From Portunus trituberculatus (lineage: Eukaryota; Arthropoda; Malacostraca; Decapoda; Portunidae), in contig NC_059268.1 of NCBI RefSeq assembly GCF_017591435.1, positions 21,006,684 through 21,070,683 of the forward strand: 64,000 nt of DNA. Reading direction: 5' to 3'. The notes beneath the pieces are model-generated. The model did no database searches and was not told the DNA's origin. It saw nothing but the letters and a program-made list of their open reading frames with translations. How positions within the stretch are numbered: the stretch's first letter is position 1; each line of letters opens with the position of its first letter. The position numbers and the translations under genes are program-made. Below, piece by piece: positions 1-9,960 of this stretch.

Positions 1-144
1 TGAGACAAGGCCAGCCACTGCACATTGTACACACACTCACGCATCACATTACTCCCTCCATCGTGTTCTCGCATTTTGCACCTCACTTGAGTCTTGCCCT
101 TGGGTTGAAAATGCCTCCATACGTGTTCCACAGACGATACTTAC

Positions 145-199
145 CATCCGTTGCGCCTCCGTGTCCCTATGACTAGTGCCAGGCCTCCCTCCGTCTTGT
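145..199 (-). CDS. Candidate internal exon, unknown product
   Basis: On the minus strand an open stretch of 55 bases ends at a near-consensus donor (ATG|GTAAGTAT) and begins after CCTTTAG. Read in the open frame (one base, then 18 codons) it starts QDGGRPGTSH and has no stop. The acceptor's pyrimidine tract is weak, and a 55-base open frame is easily found by chance. No domain recognised. The donor is the only strong signal; the segment could also belong to an unrecognised repeat. Confidence 0.2.
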
Positions 200-323
200 C
201 TAAAGGCCTGGCTATACTAGATTCTACTTTTCGTTACTGTGTTGGTGTGTTAGGCTGTGGATTTAGCACCAGTGTGGGCTTAGTATGTGTTAGCTTTGGT
301 TAGTGTGTCTTTGTCCCTCTGTT

Positions 324-327
<4 letters not shown>

Positions 328-409
<82 letters not shown>
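328..409. repeat. (CT)n microsatellite
   Basis: Pure CT dinucleotide tract of about 82 bases, followed to 590 by further pyrimidine-rich sequence with a second short (CT)n near 507-528. The low-complexity open frames crossing it are repeat artefacts. Confidence 0.97.
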
Positions 410-414
<5 letters not shown>

Positions 415-900
415 TTTTTTCCCATTCTCTCTCCTCTCCCATACTCTCTTCCTTCTCCTCCCACGGTTTCATCTACCCTCTCCTCCCCTCCCTTTCTCTC
501 ACTCTGTCTCTCTCTCTCTCTCTCTCTCACTCGCTCACCCTCTCCCTACCCACGGCACTCATTCCTCCCTTTCTCTTCCTTTTTCTCTCTCTCAGCAGGG
601 CACAGCGGCGGTGTCTGCGTGTGTCTGCCTTGGTGCGTGTGGTCTGAGCGTCCGGAAGCCATGACTCATTAGCTTGAAGGGTAAAAATACGCTTGAGTTA
701 GTCTTTGTTGAAGCTGAGACGAGTAATAGAAGGATGAGTATAGATAGGTTGGTATAGTTTACGTTCAGGTTTGTTAGAATGTTGTTATTGGTTTGTGGGA
801 GAAATTTACTGTGGTTCTTATTGTTTTCTTTGGTTATTCAGAGTAAGACAGACAATTGAGGAATGAATATGCATAGATGGTGTAGTTTGAATAAGTTGAT

Positions 901-955
<55 letters not shown>

Positions 956-992
956 TAGTAATATGTTTATGTGTGTGTGTGTGTGTGTGTGT
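901..992. repeat. Compound (TAG)n and (GT)n microsatellite
   Basis: About 60 bases of TAG with one GGT interruption, then (GT)n from about 971. A CTC/TCC-rich tract follows at 1131-1170. Confidence 0.95.
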
Positions 993-1130
993 CCTTTCAC
1001 AACACACTGCACCTTGGCAACACTGTCCCGCAACACAGCTAAGGACAGAGCGGCAGGGTAGGGCAGGGAGGGGATGGGGGCAGATGATAGGGGACATTAA
1101 GGGACGAGGTAGGGGACCACTGAACCTCCC

Positions 1131-1168
<38 letters not shown>

Positions 1169-1468
1169 CCCCTTTTGTGTCCACCTGAAAAATCAACCCG
1201 TATAAATCTCCGTTGCAAATTTTTTCTTTGCGCTACAAAGACGAGGCGCGAATGTTGGTGTAGCAGAGCGCGTGTCGGTGCGGGGCGCGTCTCCCCGACC
1301 CGGACTAGCTTTCCTTTCCCCTCCTGGCTGCTGCTGTGCTCCTGACGTTTCTGAGTTATGGGGCAGGGAGAGGGTGCGGGGCGGGGAGCTGTCCAAGGCT
1401 TGTGTTGTGTTCATTTGGTTCAGCAAAAGACTTGAGGAGTGAGTGGTGAAGAGAACTGTGTATGTGTT

Positions 1469-1630
1469 GTTTTTTAATGTAAGAGGGGAAAGCTGGCCAA
1501 GAGTAACAAAGTAAAAAAAGAAAAGGCTCACTTAGTTGCCAGTCCCCTTGCGTGTTCAAGATAATTAGTCCAAAGAAAGGAATAAATGTCTTGAAACCTC
1601 TCTTAAATGAAGTCAGGTCATAGGAAGTTA
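1469..1630 (-). mobile_element. Decayed LINE 3' end (Jockey-like), copy 1
   Basis: Reverse complement of the same 3' terminal segment seen at 23560-23812. Its minus-strand translation keeps the peptide ALGQLSPL-like signature (here TLGQLSPLT) near the end of the reverse transcriptase reading frame. Stops and indels make it non-coding. Placement in a Jockey-type non-LTR family is inferred from resemblance to arthropod elements recalled from memory, not from a search. Confidence 0.55.
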
Positions 1631-1790
1631 AAAAAAAAAAAGCTGGCCAAGGGTAACAAAAATTTTAAAAAGGCCCACTTAGTTACTAATTCCTTGCAAT
1701 TCCAAGAGAGCTAGCCAAAAGAGAGGAATAAATGTCTTGAAGTTGGAAATACAGAAGTAGGCAGAGAGTTCCAGAGTTTACCAGGCAGGA
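1631..1790 (-). mobile_element. Decayed LINE 3' end, copy 2
   Basis: Directly abuts copy 1 in the same orientation and begins with an A-rich run at 1631. It shares AGCTGGCCAAG and AATAAATGTCTTGAA with copy 1, but lacks an internal stretch of about 30 bases present in copy 1 and extends further (to CCAGAGTTTACCAG). Confidence 0.5.
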
Positions 1791-1852
1791 ATTAGGTAAG
1801 GATGCCCTGTGATGAACTGCAGGTGGGTCGAACACATATTCAGTGCTTTACC

Positions 1853-1950
1853 CATTATGCAAGAGGGGAAAACTGGCTAACGGCAGCATAAAACGAGATA
1901 AAAGCCCCAATCAGTTTCCAGGCTAATATGCTCATCTGGCCGCCTGTACT
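1853..1950 (-). mobile_element. Decayed LINE 3' end, copy 3 (fragment)
   Basis: Starts with GCAAGAGGGGAAAACTGGCT, a diverged match to the terminal segment of the two preceding copies. Short and strongly decayed. Confidence 0.35.
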
Positions 1951-2285
1951 AAGATTCTACATCGCCACACGTTAAGGAAAGAAGACTTGGTGTACAGTCA
2001 GACCTAAACACTGTCTCCTCTAGTACCAAGTGACTGCTAATCGTGAGGCAAAGTATTGAGATAGATGAGGCAGCATAGGGAGTGAATGAGGCTCTTGGAA
2101 ATGAAATGGGTAATGCATGGATGAAATAGAACAAGGAATGGATGATGGGTGAGGGATGGTGGGCGAGATAAGAGTTGGGTGATGAGTGAGGGAGGACAGA
2201 GCATGGGTGATGAGATGGGTGAAATAGGAACAGGAAATATGTACGGATGGATGAGACAAAGTAACGTTGTATGTGAGAAAGATGA
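1951..2285. other. No gene seen; GATGGGTGA-rich stretch
   Basis: Contains irregular repeats of GATGGGTGA/GATGGATGA from about 2090 to 2250, leading into a (GT)n tract. No splice-flanked open frame is convincing here. Confidence 0.5.
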
Positions 2286-2290
2286 TGTGT

Positions 2291-2357
<67 letters not shown>

Positions 2358-2441
2358 AATGATGCTTACAGTGGCCAGAAAGGAAGAAAGGGAGAGAAAA
2401 AGGGCATGAAGAGGAGGAGGAGGAGGAGGAGGAGGAGGAGA
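2286..2441. repeat. (GT)n and (GAG)n microsatellites
   Basis: (GT)n at 2286-2354 with one TAT interruption; (GAG)n at about 2409-2441. The following 2442-2820 is pyrimidine-rich with no supportable gene. Confidence 0.95.
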
Positions 2442-2837
2442 GAAAGAAGGGGGGAGGGAAGATAAGTCCTGTGCACTCCAGCCTTTCACATTAAGTAGAT
2501 ACCCCTCTACACCTCCCCCCCAAACAGTCCTCATCCCGGCATCCTTCATTCTTGCTCCATCATATGCTCTCTCCTGCCTCTAACGTTCTGATCAATCCCC
2601 CTTCAACCCTATTGCCTTGCTTCCCTCACTCCCCTCCCGCACCCCCTCCCGCCTATTCTCCCCGCCTCTCAGCCATTAAAGCGGTGAAGGAAGGAGCCGA
2701 CGCGGGCGAAGGTATCCTGTGAGATGTCAGAAAACCTTCTATGTTTTTTTTCCCTCGTAGTGCCCAGCGGCCGCCCTTTCACCCGTCATCATTTCCTGGA
2801 GCCCCTTCACTCGTCCGTCAACGGTTGCAGCTTCCTG

Positions 2838-3016
2838 GTGATTGGTGGACGCCCCTTGTGCATATGTCAGAGGGAGTGCGGTGATTGGCTGGCCAGGGTT
2901 GCATGCGCTTACCCAAGGGCTCGTGGGCTTGCCGCCGCTGGTCTTCCTCTTTGTGGGGTGCTCGGTTTTTTCACGCCTCTTGCAGCCCCCGCGGCATTCT
3001 CTCCTTGGGATTGGCT
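2838..3016. promoter_or_regulatory. CCAAT-box cluster, promoter-like
   Basis: Three inverted CCAAT boxes (ATTGG at 2841, 2884 and 3010) with typical NF-Y flanks GTGATTGGYTGG, in a GC-rich stretch. CCAAT boxes of this form are characteristic of NF-Y-driven promoters. Direction of transcription is not certain. Confidence 0.4.
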
Positions 3017-3580
3017 AACGGATTGCAGCGAGCCTTTCAAGGGCGCCTGATTGACCGTTTGTACCAACCTTCCAGTTTCACTTTTTATTCGCTTTTCAAT
3101 CCACTTTTTTTTCCAATGTGAGTTGTGGTTGTTGGCTGAGCCGGGAACAGGGAACGGGGAACAGGGGGCCATCAATCCGAGAGGGGGTGGTGGGAGGGGA
3201 GAGACCGCGGATCCTGAGGGTTTTTTGGGATGTCAATAAATTCGAGAAGTGATTGTTATGCGGACATACTCAGGACAGACGTTAGTATTGTACTTTGTGA
3301 CTCTATCTAGCGTGTCAGCGGGAGGCTGTTGCTTGTATTCACCACCGCCCTCCCACAGAGCAGAACGAGGCTTGTGGGGAGTGTAGTGGTGTGCTGGGCA
3401 GCGGCAGTAGCCAGGCGTCCCGGGAAGGCTGTGGCCGAGACTGAAGAGGTTAACAATTAACAATTAACAGATGGCCTGGAGCAGCCCTGCCCCCTTTCTT
3501 GTGCTGCGTCCCTCACCCACCGCAGGCAGCGATGACATCCTCGGCACAAAAAGATTGCAAATATTGTTTTGATTGTGATT

Positions 3581-3736
3581 CCTCATTGGTCAAGCTGCTG
3601 GAGGAGCGTGAAGGAGGCCGCTGATTGGCGGAGCGCACCCCTTCACCGTCCTTTTGTGCCACGGCCGCCAGCGGGGGTCGCGTTGCACTTTTTGTTGCGC
3701 GGCGGTGCAGCTGCAGCATTTGCATCTATAATGGCG
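3581..3736 (+). promoter_or_regulatory. Promoter-like block: CCAAT boxes, octamer, ATGGCGG
   Basis: Inverted CCAAT boxes at 3585 and 3624, an exact octamer ATTTGCAT at 3718-3725, a TATA-like CTATAA at 3726 and ATGGCGGGC at 3731, which resembles the YY1/initiator motif often found at start codons. The order and spacing suit a plus-strand transcription start near 3700-3730. Confidence 0.4.
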
Positions 3737-3817
3737 GGCGGCTTGAGAGGCAAGGGCACGGCGCCCTCCAGCCCTCCTTTGCCACACACCATTCTCTTAC
3801 GATGCTCTTCCTTTTAA
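3731..3817 (+). CDS. Possible first coding segment, unknown
   Basis: A 28-codon frame opens at ATGGCGGGC, starts MAGGLRGKGT and ends at TAA. It lies directly downstream of the promoter-like block at 3581-3736. It is short, has no recognisable domain, and could equally be 5' untranslated sequence. Reported because start context and upstream boxes coincide. Confidence 0.2.
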   Translation: MAGGLRGKGTAPSSPPLPHTILLRCSSF

Positions 3818-4903
3818 GGAATAATACATTTCTGTAACATGCAGCTTTAGTGGAGAGTGTGTGTAAGAAATGGTGCAAGGTTTTTGAGGCAGTGACGTTT
3901 GGCTTCGTGGCGTCTTTCTCTCAGCCTCCCAAAACAATTGTGTTGAGGAGCAAGTTATGGACTCTCGCGTTCACCACATCAACGGACACTTGCCTCTGCA
4001 CGGCAGGTCACGGGGAGTCCCATTAGTGGTCCTCACTAGCACTGCTGGCGAGAGAGACGGGTCGGCACGCCCGTCACTGAGGTGCAGCTGTGGGCGGCTC
4101 CGCGGTTACTTGTTCCCGCAGTCCCAGGCTTGTCTCCCTTAATCCTATAATTTCAGTCCGAGGCAGGTATGGGGCCGAGGGGACCGCGCCCCAGCATTCT
4201 AGTATTTTCTCACATTTCTTATCTCCATCACGGCTTGGGGTGTGCCTGTACATGCCGCGGCGAGCTCCGGCGCGAAACAATGCAGGAGCGTGTTTCACTC
4301 CGTCTGCGGTACCCGTTTGTACTCGGTCACGACTTTCTTTTCATGTCATCAGCGGGGTCCGTGAGTTATCTCCGTGCAGGGTGGCGTGATGCTGATGCTG
4401 ATCTGGCCTGAAGGTAGCCGGGGTGGAGGCAGGGCGGGGCAGGTGAGGGCAGCACGCCGGAGATAAGGTGGCGGCCGTTACAGTGACTGAGTGACATAAT
4501 GCATGAGTGTGCGGCTCAACTGCTAACAAGACATGGATCATTGTGAGCGGCGAGGGTGAGGCGTGCAGCCCCGCATGTGTGAAGGCACCCGCCCAAGAAA
4601 GCCTCGCACCCTTCCTCGCCGCCCTGCCCCCACCCGCCCTGCCTCTTTCTTCTTCGGCAATCAGTTGTTGAGTCCATCTTTTGACCTCCGCCGCTCCACT
4701 GGCCAGAGGTTCCCAGGGGCGTCGAGCTTGCATTATCAACGGTGCTTAGGCATGTGAAGGTGCATATGATTACAGGAGAGGGCGTGTTGCCTGTCCCTCC
4801 TCGACCGCCGGTGGTCAAAGGGTGAGGTGGGAGAGCAGCGGTACTCTTAAGTCCCTTCCATTACTGCCCGCACGCACTCTCAGCCTTCCGTTCACCTTTT
4901 CCG

Positions 4904-4904
<1 letters not shown>
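3818..4904. other. GC-rich stretch, no supportable gene
   Basis: Long overlapping open frames exist on both strands (for example 4341-4739 on minus), as expected in stop-poor GC-rich DNA. None has splice sites, a domain or a codon pattern that singles it out. Confidence 0.5.

Positions 4905-4944
<40 letters not shown>
4905..4944. repeat. (CA)n microsatellite
   Basis: About 40 bases of CA repeats. The palindrome TAGGCCTA follows at 4965-4972. Confidence 0.96.
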
Positions 4945-4949
<5 letters not shown>

Positions 4950-5377
4950 ATAGCACAATTCCAGTAGGCCTAGTCTATGAAATATGCCTCTAGTGTTTGA
5001 TGGGAGTGCGTGAGAACATAACACTTCTCCTTAAAAGACCCTCTTCCCCCACACCCTGCCACACCCCACAACCCACGTCCCTCTACCCTGTCTCCTCCCA
5101 CCCTCCGCCCTGCCCATTGCCGCGCCTTGCAGCCTCGATGAATGCATGTGCCTACCCCTCGGTGCCGCCATTGTCATCTCCCCTCGCCCCTCTCTCCCCC
5201 CACAGCTTGCCATCCAATCTTAGTGAACCGGACCTTTTTGTTTGTCCGTGTCTTTCCCCATCGCTCCTTGCTTCGCGTCGCCTCGTCTCTCCCTACGCTA
5301 TGCACAAGGCTTCTCGTGCCGCGTAGTTCACTGTTGTTGTTGCGATCTCACGAGCTATTCTCAACACTATGCCGTGT

Positions 5378-5544
<167 letters not shown>

Positions 5545-5805
5545 ATGGCAAACCTAGGCAGACCAGCTCTTGAATATTAATGAAGTACTTTCTCATGGAT
5601 TTCACGGCTGGGTGATGTGTCCCCTGTGTGCTCATGAAGTACTGTACACTGAAGACTTAATTGCAGTGGACTGGACTCATTGTATTTACGCTTTGGTTTA
5701 GTTTTAGATTCTTTTTAATGATTTTGTTGTCTCATAAGGCTCTTTCGGATATTTCTGGTTTCAGTCATGTAGAGTCCTTGTTAAACCGTCACCAGAAATT
5801 TCCCA

Positions 5806-6015
5806 GTAACTTCCAGTAGGACATGTTATCCCATATTCATTTTGCTTACTATTTGGTGATTTTATACAGCTTCATGAACTTATGTAAGGATTGAAAGAGT
5901 GAAGAATCTGGTCATTAATCTTCTGACCTCCATAGACCCTTCGTAATCTCAATAAAATGGTCTAATCGTACGCAAATCTCAAGGTAAAAATGTGTCCTAG
6001 TACTGAAGAGGTTAA
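5806..6015 (+). mobile_element. Family A MITE (TTAA/piggyBac-like), copy
   Basis: Matches the family A body (CATATTCATTYTGCTTAC, CCATTAATCTTCTGACC-like core, AATAAAATGG) and ends CAGTACTGAAGAGGTTAA. The left end is degraded. The intact AATAAA is on this strand. Confidence 0.7.
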
Positions 6016-6287
6016 GTGAAACAAGACACTCCAGGTTCGAGAGTACCGTCCCTGTGTGCGGGAAGTAGTGGCGGGAAGTGACGCGAGTTGTGTGACAGGT
6101 TGACAGTCATTCAAAGCCGGTGACGTGACGAGTGGCCTTTGACAGTATAGCTGGTTAGATGGCGCTTTGTGTAGCTTTGTGTGGTGGTGAGTGGTTGTTG
6201 ATCCTTCTCTTTGTCTTGTGAGGTGCATATTGGTTGTCATTGTGTCAGAGAGAAGCGTGTAGTGTGAACATCGCGACCTTCGACTTG

Positions 6288-6492
6288 TTAACACCTTCAG
6301 TACTGGAACGCATTTCTACCATGAGTTTGGGTACGATTAGATGATTTTACTGACATTAAAAAAGGTTTATGGAGGTCATAAGTTTAATGGCCAGAATCTC
6401 CACTATATTAATCCCTACATAAGTTTCTGAAGGTGTATAAAATCATTAAGTAGTAAAGAGAAGCAGAGTTGAGAGGTGTATAAAGTCCTTAA
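6288..6492 (-). mobile_element. Family A MITE, inverted copy
   Basis: Starts TTAACACCTTCAGTACTGGA at the TTAA and runs in the opposite orientation to the copy ending at 6015, so the two form an inverted pair 272 bases apart. The distal end is rearranged after AATCATTAAGTAGTAAA. Confidence 0.65.
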
Positions 6493-6507
6493 CTCTAAAT
6501 AGCTCTG

Positions 6508-6745
6508 GTTTCTTCTGTCTCTGGAAATGTGAGACTTCAAAACGTTTATCAATGCAAGTCTTAGAATGAACAGATGTATTTAGTGTACCTTCCTTGTATT
6601 ACTATGGCTTTATTTCTCCTTTACTTTGATATGATCCTCTTGTTTCTTCGGTCTCTGGAAATATAAGACTTCAGAACGTTTATGAACACGAGTATTAGAA
6701 AGAACAGATATATTTAGTGTACCTTCCTTGTATTACTATGGTTAT
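6508..6745. repeat. Local tandem duplication, period 134 bp
   Basis: Copy 1 at 6508-6611 and copy 2 at 6642-6745 share GTTTCTTCNGTCTCTGGAAA near the start and TTAGTGTACCTTCCTTGTAT near the end, with about ten percent difference by eye. Confidence 0.8.
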
Positions 6746-6801
6746 TTATATAATATTGTCAGTAAAATAGCTAACCCTTGCTGTGTGTCGCGTGCCTTCA
6801 G

Positions 6802-6921
6802 TGCCTTGACAAAGTCTCCGAGTGTTACGAGGAAGAATTTCGTAAGCAAGCATTGGTTGAGCCGAGCACTCCAGCCTTCCAAGAGCCTAATCAGCGAATT
6901 TTTCTTTTGTTCTATTGCGAG
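6802..6921 (+). CDS. Candidate internal exon, 40 codons, unknown
   Basis: An open segment of exactly 120 bases lies between an acceptor (GTGCCTTCAG|TGC) and a donor (TGCGAG|GTAGGC), in phase 0 at both ends. The peptide starts CLDKVSECYEEEFRK and ends FLLFYCE; acidic/basic alternation and the GAG/GAC/AAG-rich start look protein-like. A second frame across the same bases is also open, which weakens the case. No domain recognised. Neighbours are a local duplication upstream and GC-poor unassigned sequence downstream to 7880. Confidence 0.3.
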
Positions 6922-6929
6922 GTAGGCCT

Positions 6930-7880
6930 ATCGCACCACTTATGGGCAGGCCTTTCTTCCCTCCCTGAGCACTTGCCATCATAATGCTCCCCCAGGCACA
7001 CCCGCCCACTCCAAACACGCTCCCACTCATGCACGCCATCCTCGCTAACGGCCTCCTCTTCCTCCTCCTCCTCCTACTCCTCCTTCTCTCAACACCGCCT
7101 CAAATTCCCTGATCACATCCCCAGCATAAGATATTCCTACTCAGCTTAGGGAAATTTAATTAACAATAGTGATGCTTGCTTACAAATAGAATCTCAGTTA
7201 TTACGTGGTACATTGTCCTTACTTATCCCCAGGTCACGTGCGGTACAGTGGCTTTAGTGTGCCTGTGTGTGCGTCGCCTGGTTGTGTTGTGTGGTTGAAC
7301 TGGTTGGACAGGTGAGGAGAGGCGTGGCAGGTGCGGATGGCAGGGCGCGGGAGGGTTGATAGATGTACGTACCTGGAGTGGGTCAGGTTGAACGCAGGGA
7401 CACGTCCACTCGTTATTAGTGTCCTCTCTCTAGGCCCGTGGAAAAATCTAAAAGTAATGTTGTCCTTTGAATTTTTGTGGCGGTATGTGAATGTTTCCCG
7501 CGTGAGATGCGTTTCCATCCACCGGTGCTTGGTAGGCGCCCCCACAGAGTCAAGTCGTAATGAATGGCAGGTGTTTTGTTGTTGTGTCACACAGAACTCT
7601 TATCGTGTGTGTATCAGTATTAATTTGTTATATAAATATTTAGTTTTAGCAATTATCGCTGAAATGCATTTTCTCGCAGTAATGAACATACTAAATGAAA
7701 AGTTTTCCTATTCAGTGCGTTATCACCATTAATTAGTAGTTTTGTGACACTCACGCTGTCTGATTACAGCACAATAGATATCACTAACACTGTTTTACAA
7801 ATACAATATGTACTATACCAAGGATATACAATATATATCCTTGGTGAGCTATCTAGTTAGCATCCCACAGCACCAGCATT

Positions 7881-7882
<2 letters not shown>
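6930..7882. other. No supported gene; one perfect hairpin
   Basis: Open frames exist on both strands between 7234 and 7732 (118 and 133 codons) but neither has clear splice sites or a recognisable domain. A perfect 11-bp inverted repeat (CCAAGGATATA ... TATATCCTTGG, 5-base loop) lies at 7818-7844. Confidence 0.4.

Positions 7883-7930
<48 letters not shown>
7883..7930. repeat. (GT)n microsatellite
   Basis: About 48 bases of GT repeats. Confidence 0.96.
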
Positions 7931-7932
<2 letters not shown>

Positions 7933-8075
7933 GGGACACAGGGATCGCGGGCCGTGCATGCTGGCCGCTGCACGTCCTGCACGCCGCGCTCCCAGCGTTG
8001 GACCGCGGCGCAGACCGCCTGGCTGCAGTAGGCCTACCTTAGAAAAAAATAACGCTGGCCGAGCATAGTTTACAC

Positions 8076-8168
8076 CTGCCATTGTCCAGTAGGCCTACCC
8101 AGCCTCTCTGCCGTTGCCCTGGGGCCGACCCACCTCTTTGCTGTTGCCCACTAGGCCTACCCGCTTAC
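8076..8168. repeat. 31-bp degenerate tandem repeat with TAGGCCTA
   Basis: Three imperfect units of about 31 bases begin CTGCCATTGTCC, CTGCCGTTGCCC and TGCTGTTGCCC. The first and third carry TAGGCCTACCC. A further TAGGCCTA lies 61 bases upstream at 8029. Confidence 0.55.
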
Positions 8169-8213
8169 CTGACCAGGAAGGCTAAGCTTGCATTCAAATG
8201 AACCACCCGCCAT
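8169..8213 (-). CDS. Candidate start-codon exon, unknown
   Basis: On the minus strand ATGGCGGGTGG opens a 15-codon frame, MAGGSFECKLSLPGQ, that runs into a strong donor CAG|GTAAGCGG in phase 0. The +4 base is G, but the -3 base is C, so the start context is only fair. The presumed intron begins with the 31-bp repeat at 8076-8168. The product is unknown and no partner exon was identified. Confidence 0.3.
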
Positions 8214-8365
8214 GTGAGGGGCACCATTTCAAAGGATCTTTCTCCCGGGCAGCGAGCAGGTTCCTTTATGGCGTTATCGCTGCTTCCTTCCCCTCCCAAA
8301 CCCTCCTTGTGTCCACTCCCTCCTTGAGAACTCCTCCTCTAAGCCTCCACTCCCCCACCCCCCAG

Positions 8366-8443
8366 CTCTCAGCAGCGGTGGATGCAGCCTTGTGCCGGGG
8401 TGTTGGGGAGCGTTACAAGCAACACAACACAAAGGAGGCGTGA
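8366..8443 (+). CDS. Candidate terminal exon, 25 codons, unknown
   Basis: A strong acceptor with a C-rich pyrimidine tract (CCACCCCCCAG|CTC) precedes LSAAVDAALCRGVGERYK and a TGA at 8441. The segment is GC-rich at third positions. It is short, has no recognised domain, and lies on the opposite strand to the candidate at 8169-8213. Confidence 0.22.
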   Translation, partial: LSAAVDAALCRGVGERYKQHNTKEA

Positions 8444-8850
8444 GGGCGGCCGTGTCTCTAGAGTTCCCAGAATCAAGGCTCGGCTCATTATCGGCACTTG
8501 GCGCAGGTCGTGTCGCTCTGGTTTATGATAACAGCCTGGTGGAGGGGCGGCGGGAGGGAGGGCCTGCCAGGGGAACATCTTGTGCCTCTGGCCTCGCCCG
8601 CCGTGGCCTAGACCTTCGCTACGCCCACACTGGTTGTCTGGAGAAACGTGTCCAGCATTCCATTATACATAAATTCCAATTACAGTACACATAATTACAA
8701 ACCCATGGGACAAGACCTCGTGATAAATCTAGAGGCCTTCATAAATAAGACGAGCAGCGGCCTGGGTGTGTCGCCGCCCAGTGAAGACGCTCTACGGGCC
8801 CGGTGCACGTAGAGGCAGTTTTCACGTGCAGGAACATAAGAGTTTGAACC

Positions 8851-9010
8851 GTGCAGTGCATAGTAGCTACCCTGGCTTTGTTCCCTGCGCCACTCAACCT
8901 TTCGGTATCATCTGCGCAAGTGTTGGTAGTGATAGGCCTATGTGGCAACCTCCCGGCGGTGGTGCTACTCACGGCTGCCAGCTGGCGGCGGCGAGAGGCC
9001 CGTAGCGAGA
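8851..9010 (+). CDS. Possible GPCR first transmembrane segment
   Basis: The frame contains VLVVIGLCGNLPAVVLL followed by SWRRREAR. A hydrophobic helix with an internal G-N pair and a basic C-terminal flank is the pattern of transmembrane helix 1 in rhodopsin-family receptors. No other helices are present and no clear donor follows; the reading frame runs into GGCTG-type repeats at 9020. The AG at 8920 or 8930 could be an acceptor. The resemblance may be fortuitous. Confidence 0.2.
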
Positions 9011-9019
9011 CCAGCTGGC

Positions 9020-9090
9020 TCGGATGGCTGGCCTGGGTTGAGCTGGCCTGGGCTGGGTTGGGCTGGGCTGGGCTAGGCTGGGCTGGGCGG
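9020..9090. repeat. GGCTG-type pentamer repeat
   Basis: Imperfect tandem GGGCTGGGCTG with CT/TT variants. A similar short block occurs at 22500-22530. Confidence 0.8.
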
Positions 9091-9388
9091 ACTCAGCCAC
9101 AATACACATTATCCCCGTCTAATCCGCTTACGCGTCAATGGACACCAAAAGTTTCTTTGCACTTCCATTCTCTCACACTTTATCTTACATCTTACTTGTT
9201 GCCATTTCTTTCTTGTTATTTCCACACTCTTTCCGCCCCACACCTTCCTTCAGGTATTCAGTCCGCGACCCTTCCGCCTTCCGCCTCGCTGCCTCTCTCC
9301 ACTGTGTCCTCGCACCTTCCCACTGCACTTCAACCTTCCCACCCAATGCTAAAATAAACTCACACTCACACATGAATAATACGTAGCA

Positions 9389-9438
<50 letters not shown>
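9389..9438. repeat. (CA)n microsatellite
   Basis: About 50 bases of CA repeats. Confidence 0.96.
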
Positions 9439-9440
<2 letters not shown>

Positions 9441-9733
9441 TGCAGCAGCTCGTGGAGGGAGGCGAGAAGAGCGAGAGGTGTAAAGAAGAGGGAGTGAGGC
9501 GAGCGGACATACAAAATGACGAATAGGAAATAATAAATGTTCTGAAAACCTCTTAATGTCAGCGGGAGGGAAACGGTCAATGCATTTCCAGGAGTTGATG
9601 ACGTGAAGGAACCGCCGCTATGGGTCGCGATATGGTGACATGTAGGCCTATACTGCGCTATATAGAGGCACGGCACCCTTTACCCTCCATCACACCACCA
9701 CCACCACTACCACCAGCCTCCTTCCTCTTTCCC

Positions 9734-9945
9734 ATGTTCAGAAATGCTTTGCTTTCTCACTACGACTATTTTCCAAGGCCGCAGAGATGACTAGCGGGGT
9801 TTTCAAGAGTGTTTCTCCAGTTAATAGTGAAGAAATCATGTCACTCAGCCTCTAGAACCGTAAAAACACTTAAAAAACTCGTATAAATTTAGATAAAGCC
9901 TTTTGAAATAGTGTAGGTGAAGCGCAGAGTGTTTGAGAATACGGG
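9734..9945 (+). mobile_element. Family B MITE, copy
   Basis: Begins GTTCAGAAATGCTTTGC and ends GTTTGAGAATACGGG. The internal GGTTTTCAAGAGTGTTTCTCC is shared across the window. Confidence 0.65.
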
Positions 9946-9960
9946 ACTAAGTTATGAGGA

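Noticed and set aside
303..664. 125- and 114-codon frames across the first (CT)n tract
   Set aside because: Ser/Leu runs are translations of a dinucleotide repeat; the acceptor-like CTCTCTCAG at 594 is part of the same low-complexity tract.
4341..4739. 132-codon minus-strand frame
   Set aside because: GC-rich, stop-poor DNA with overlapping open frames on both strands; no splice site, domain or coding bias separates it.
7234..7732. 118-codon (minus) and 133-codon (plus) frames
   Set aside because: They overlap on opposite strands and no feature favours either.
9185..9676. 163-codon minus-strand frame
   Set aside because: Passes through a (CA)n tract (poly Cys-Val) and has no domain on either side.
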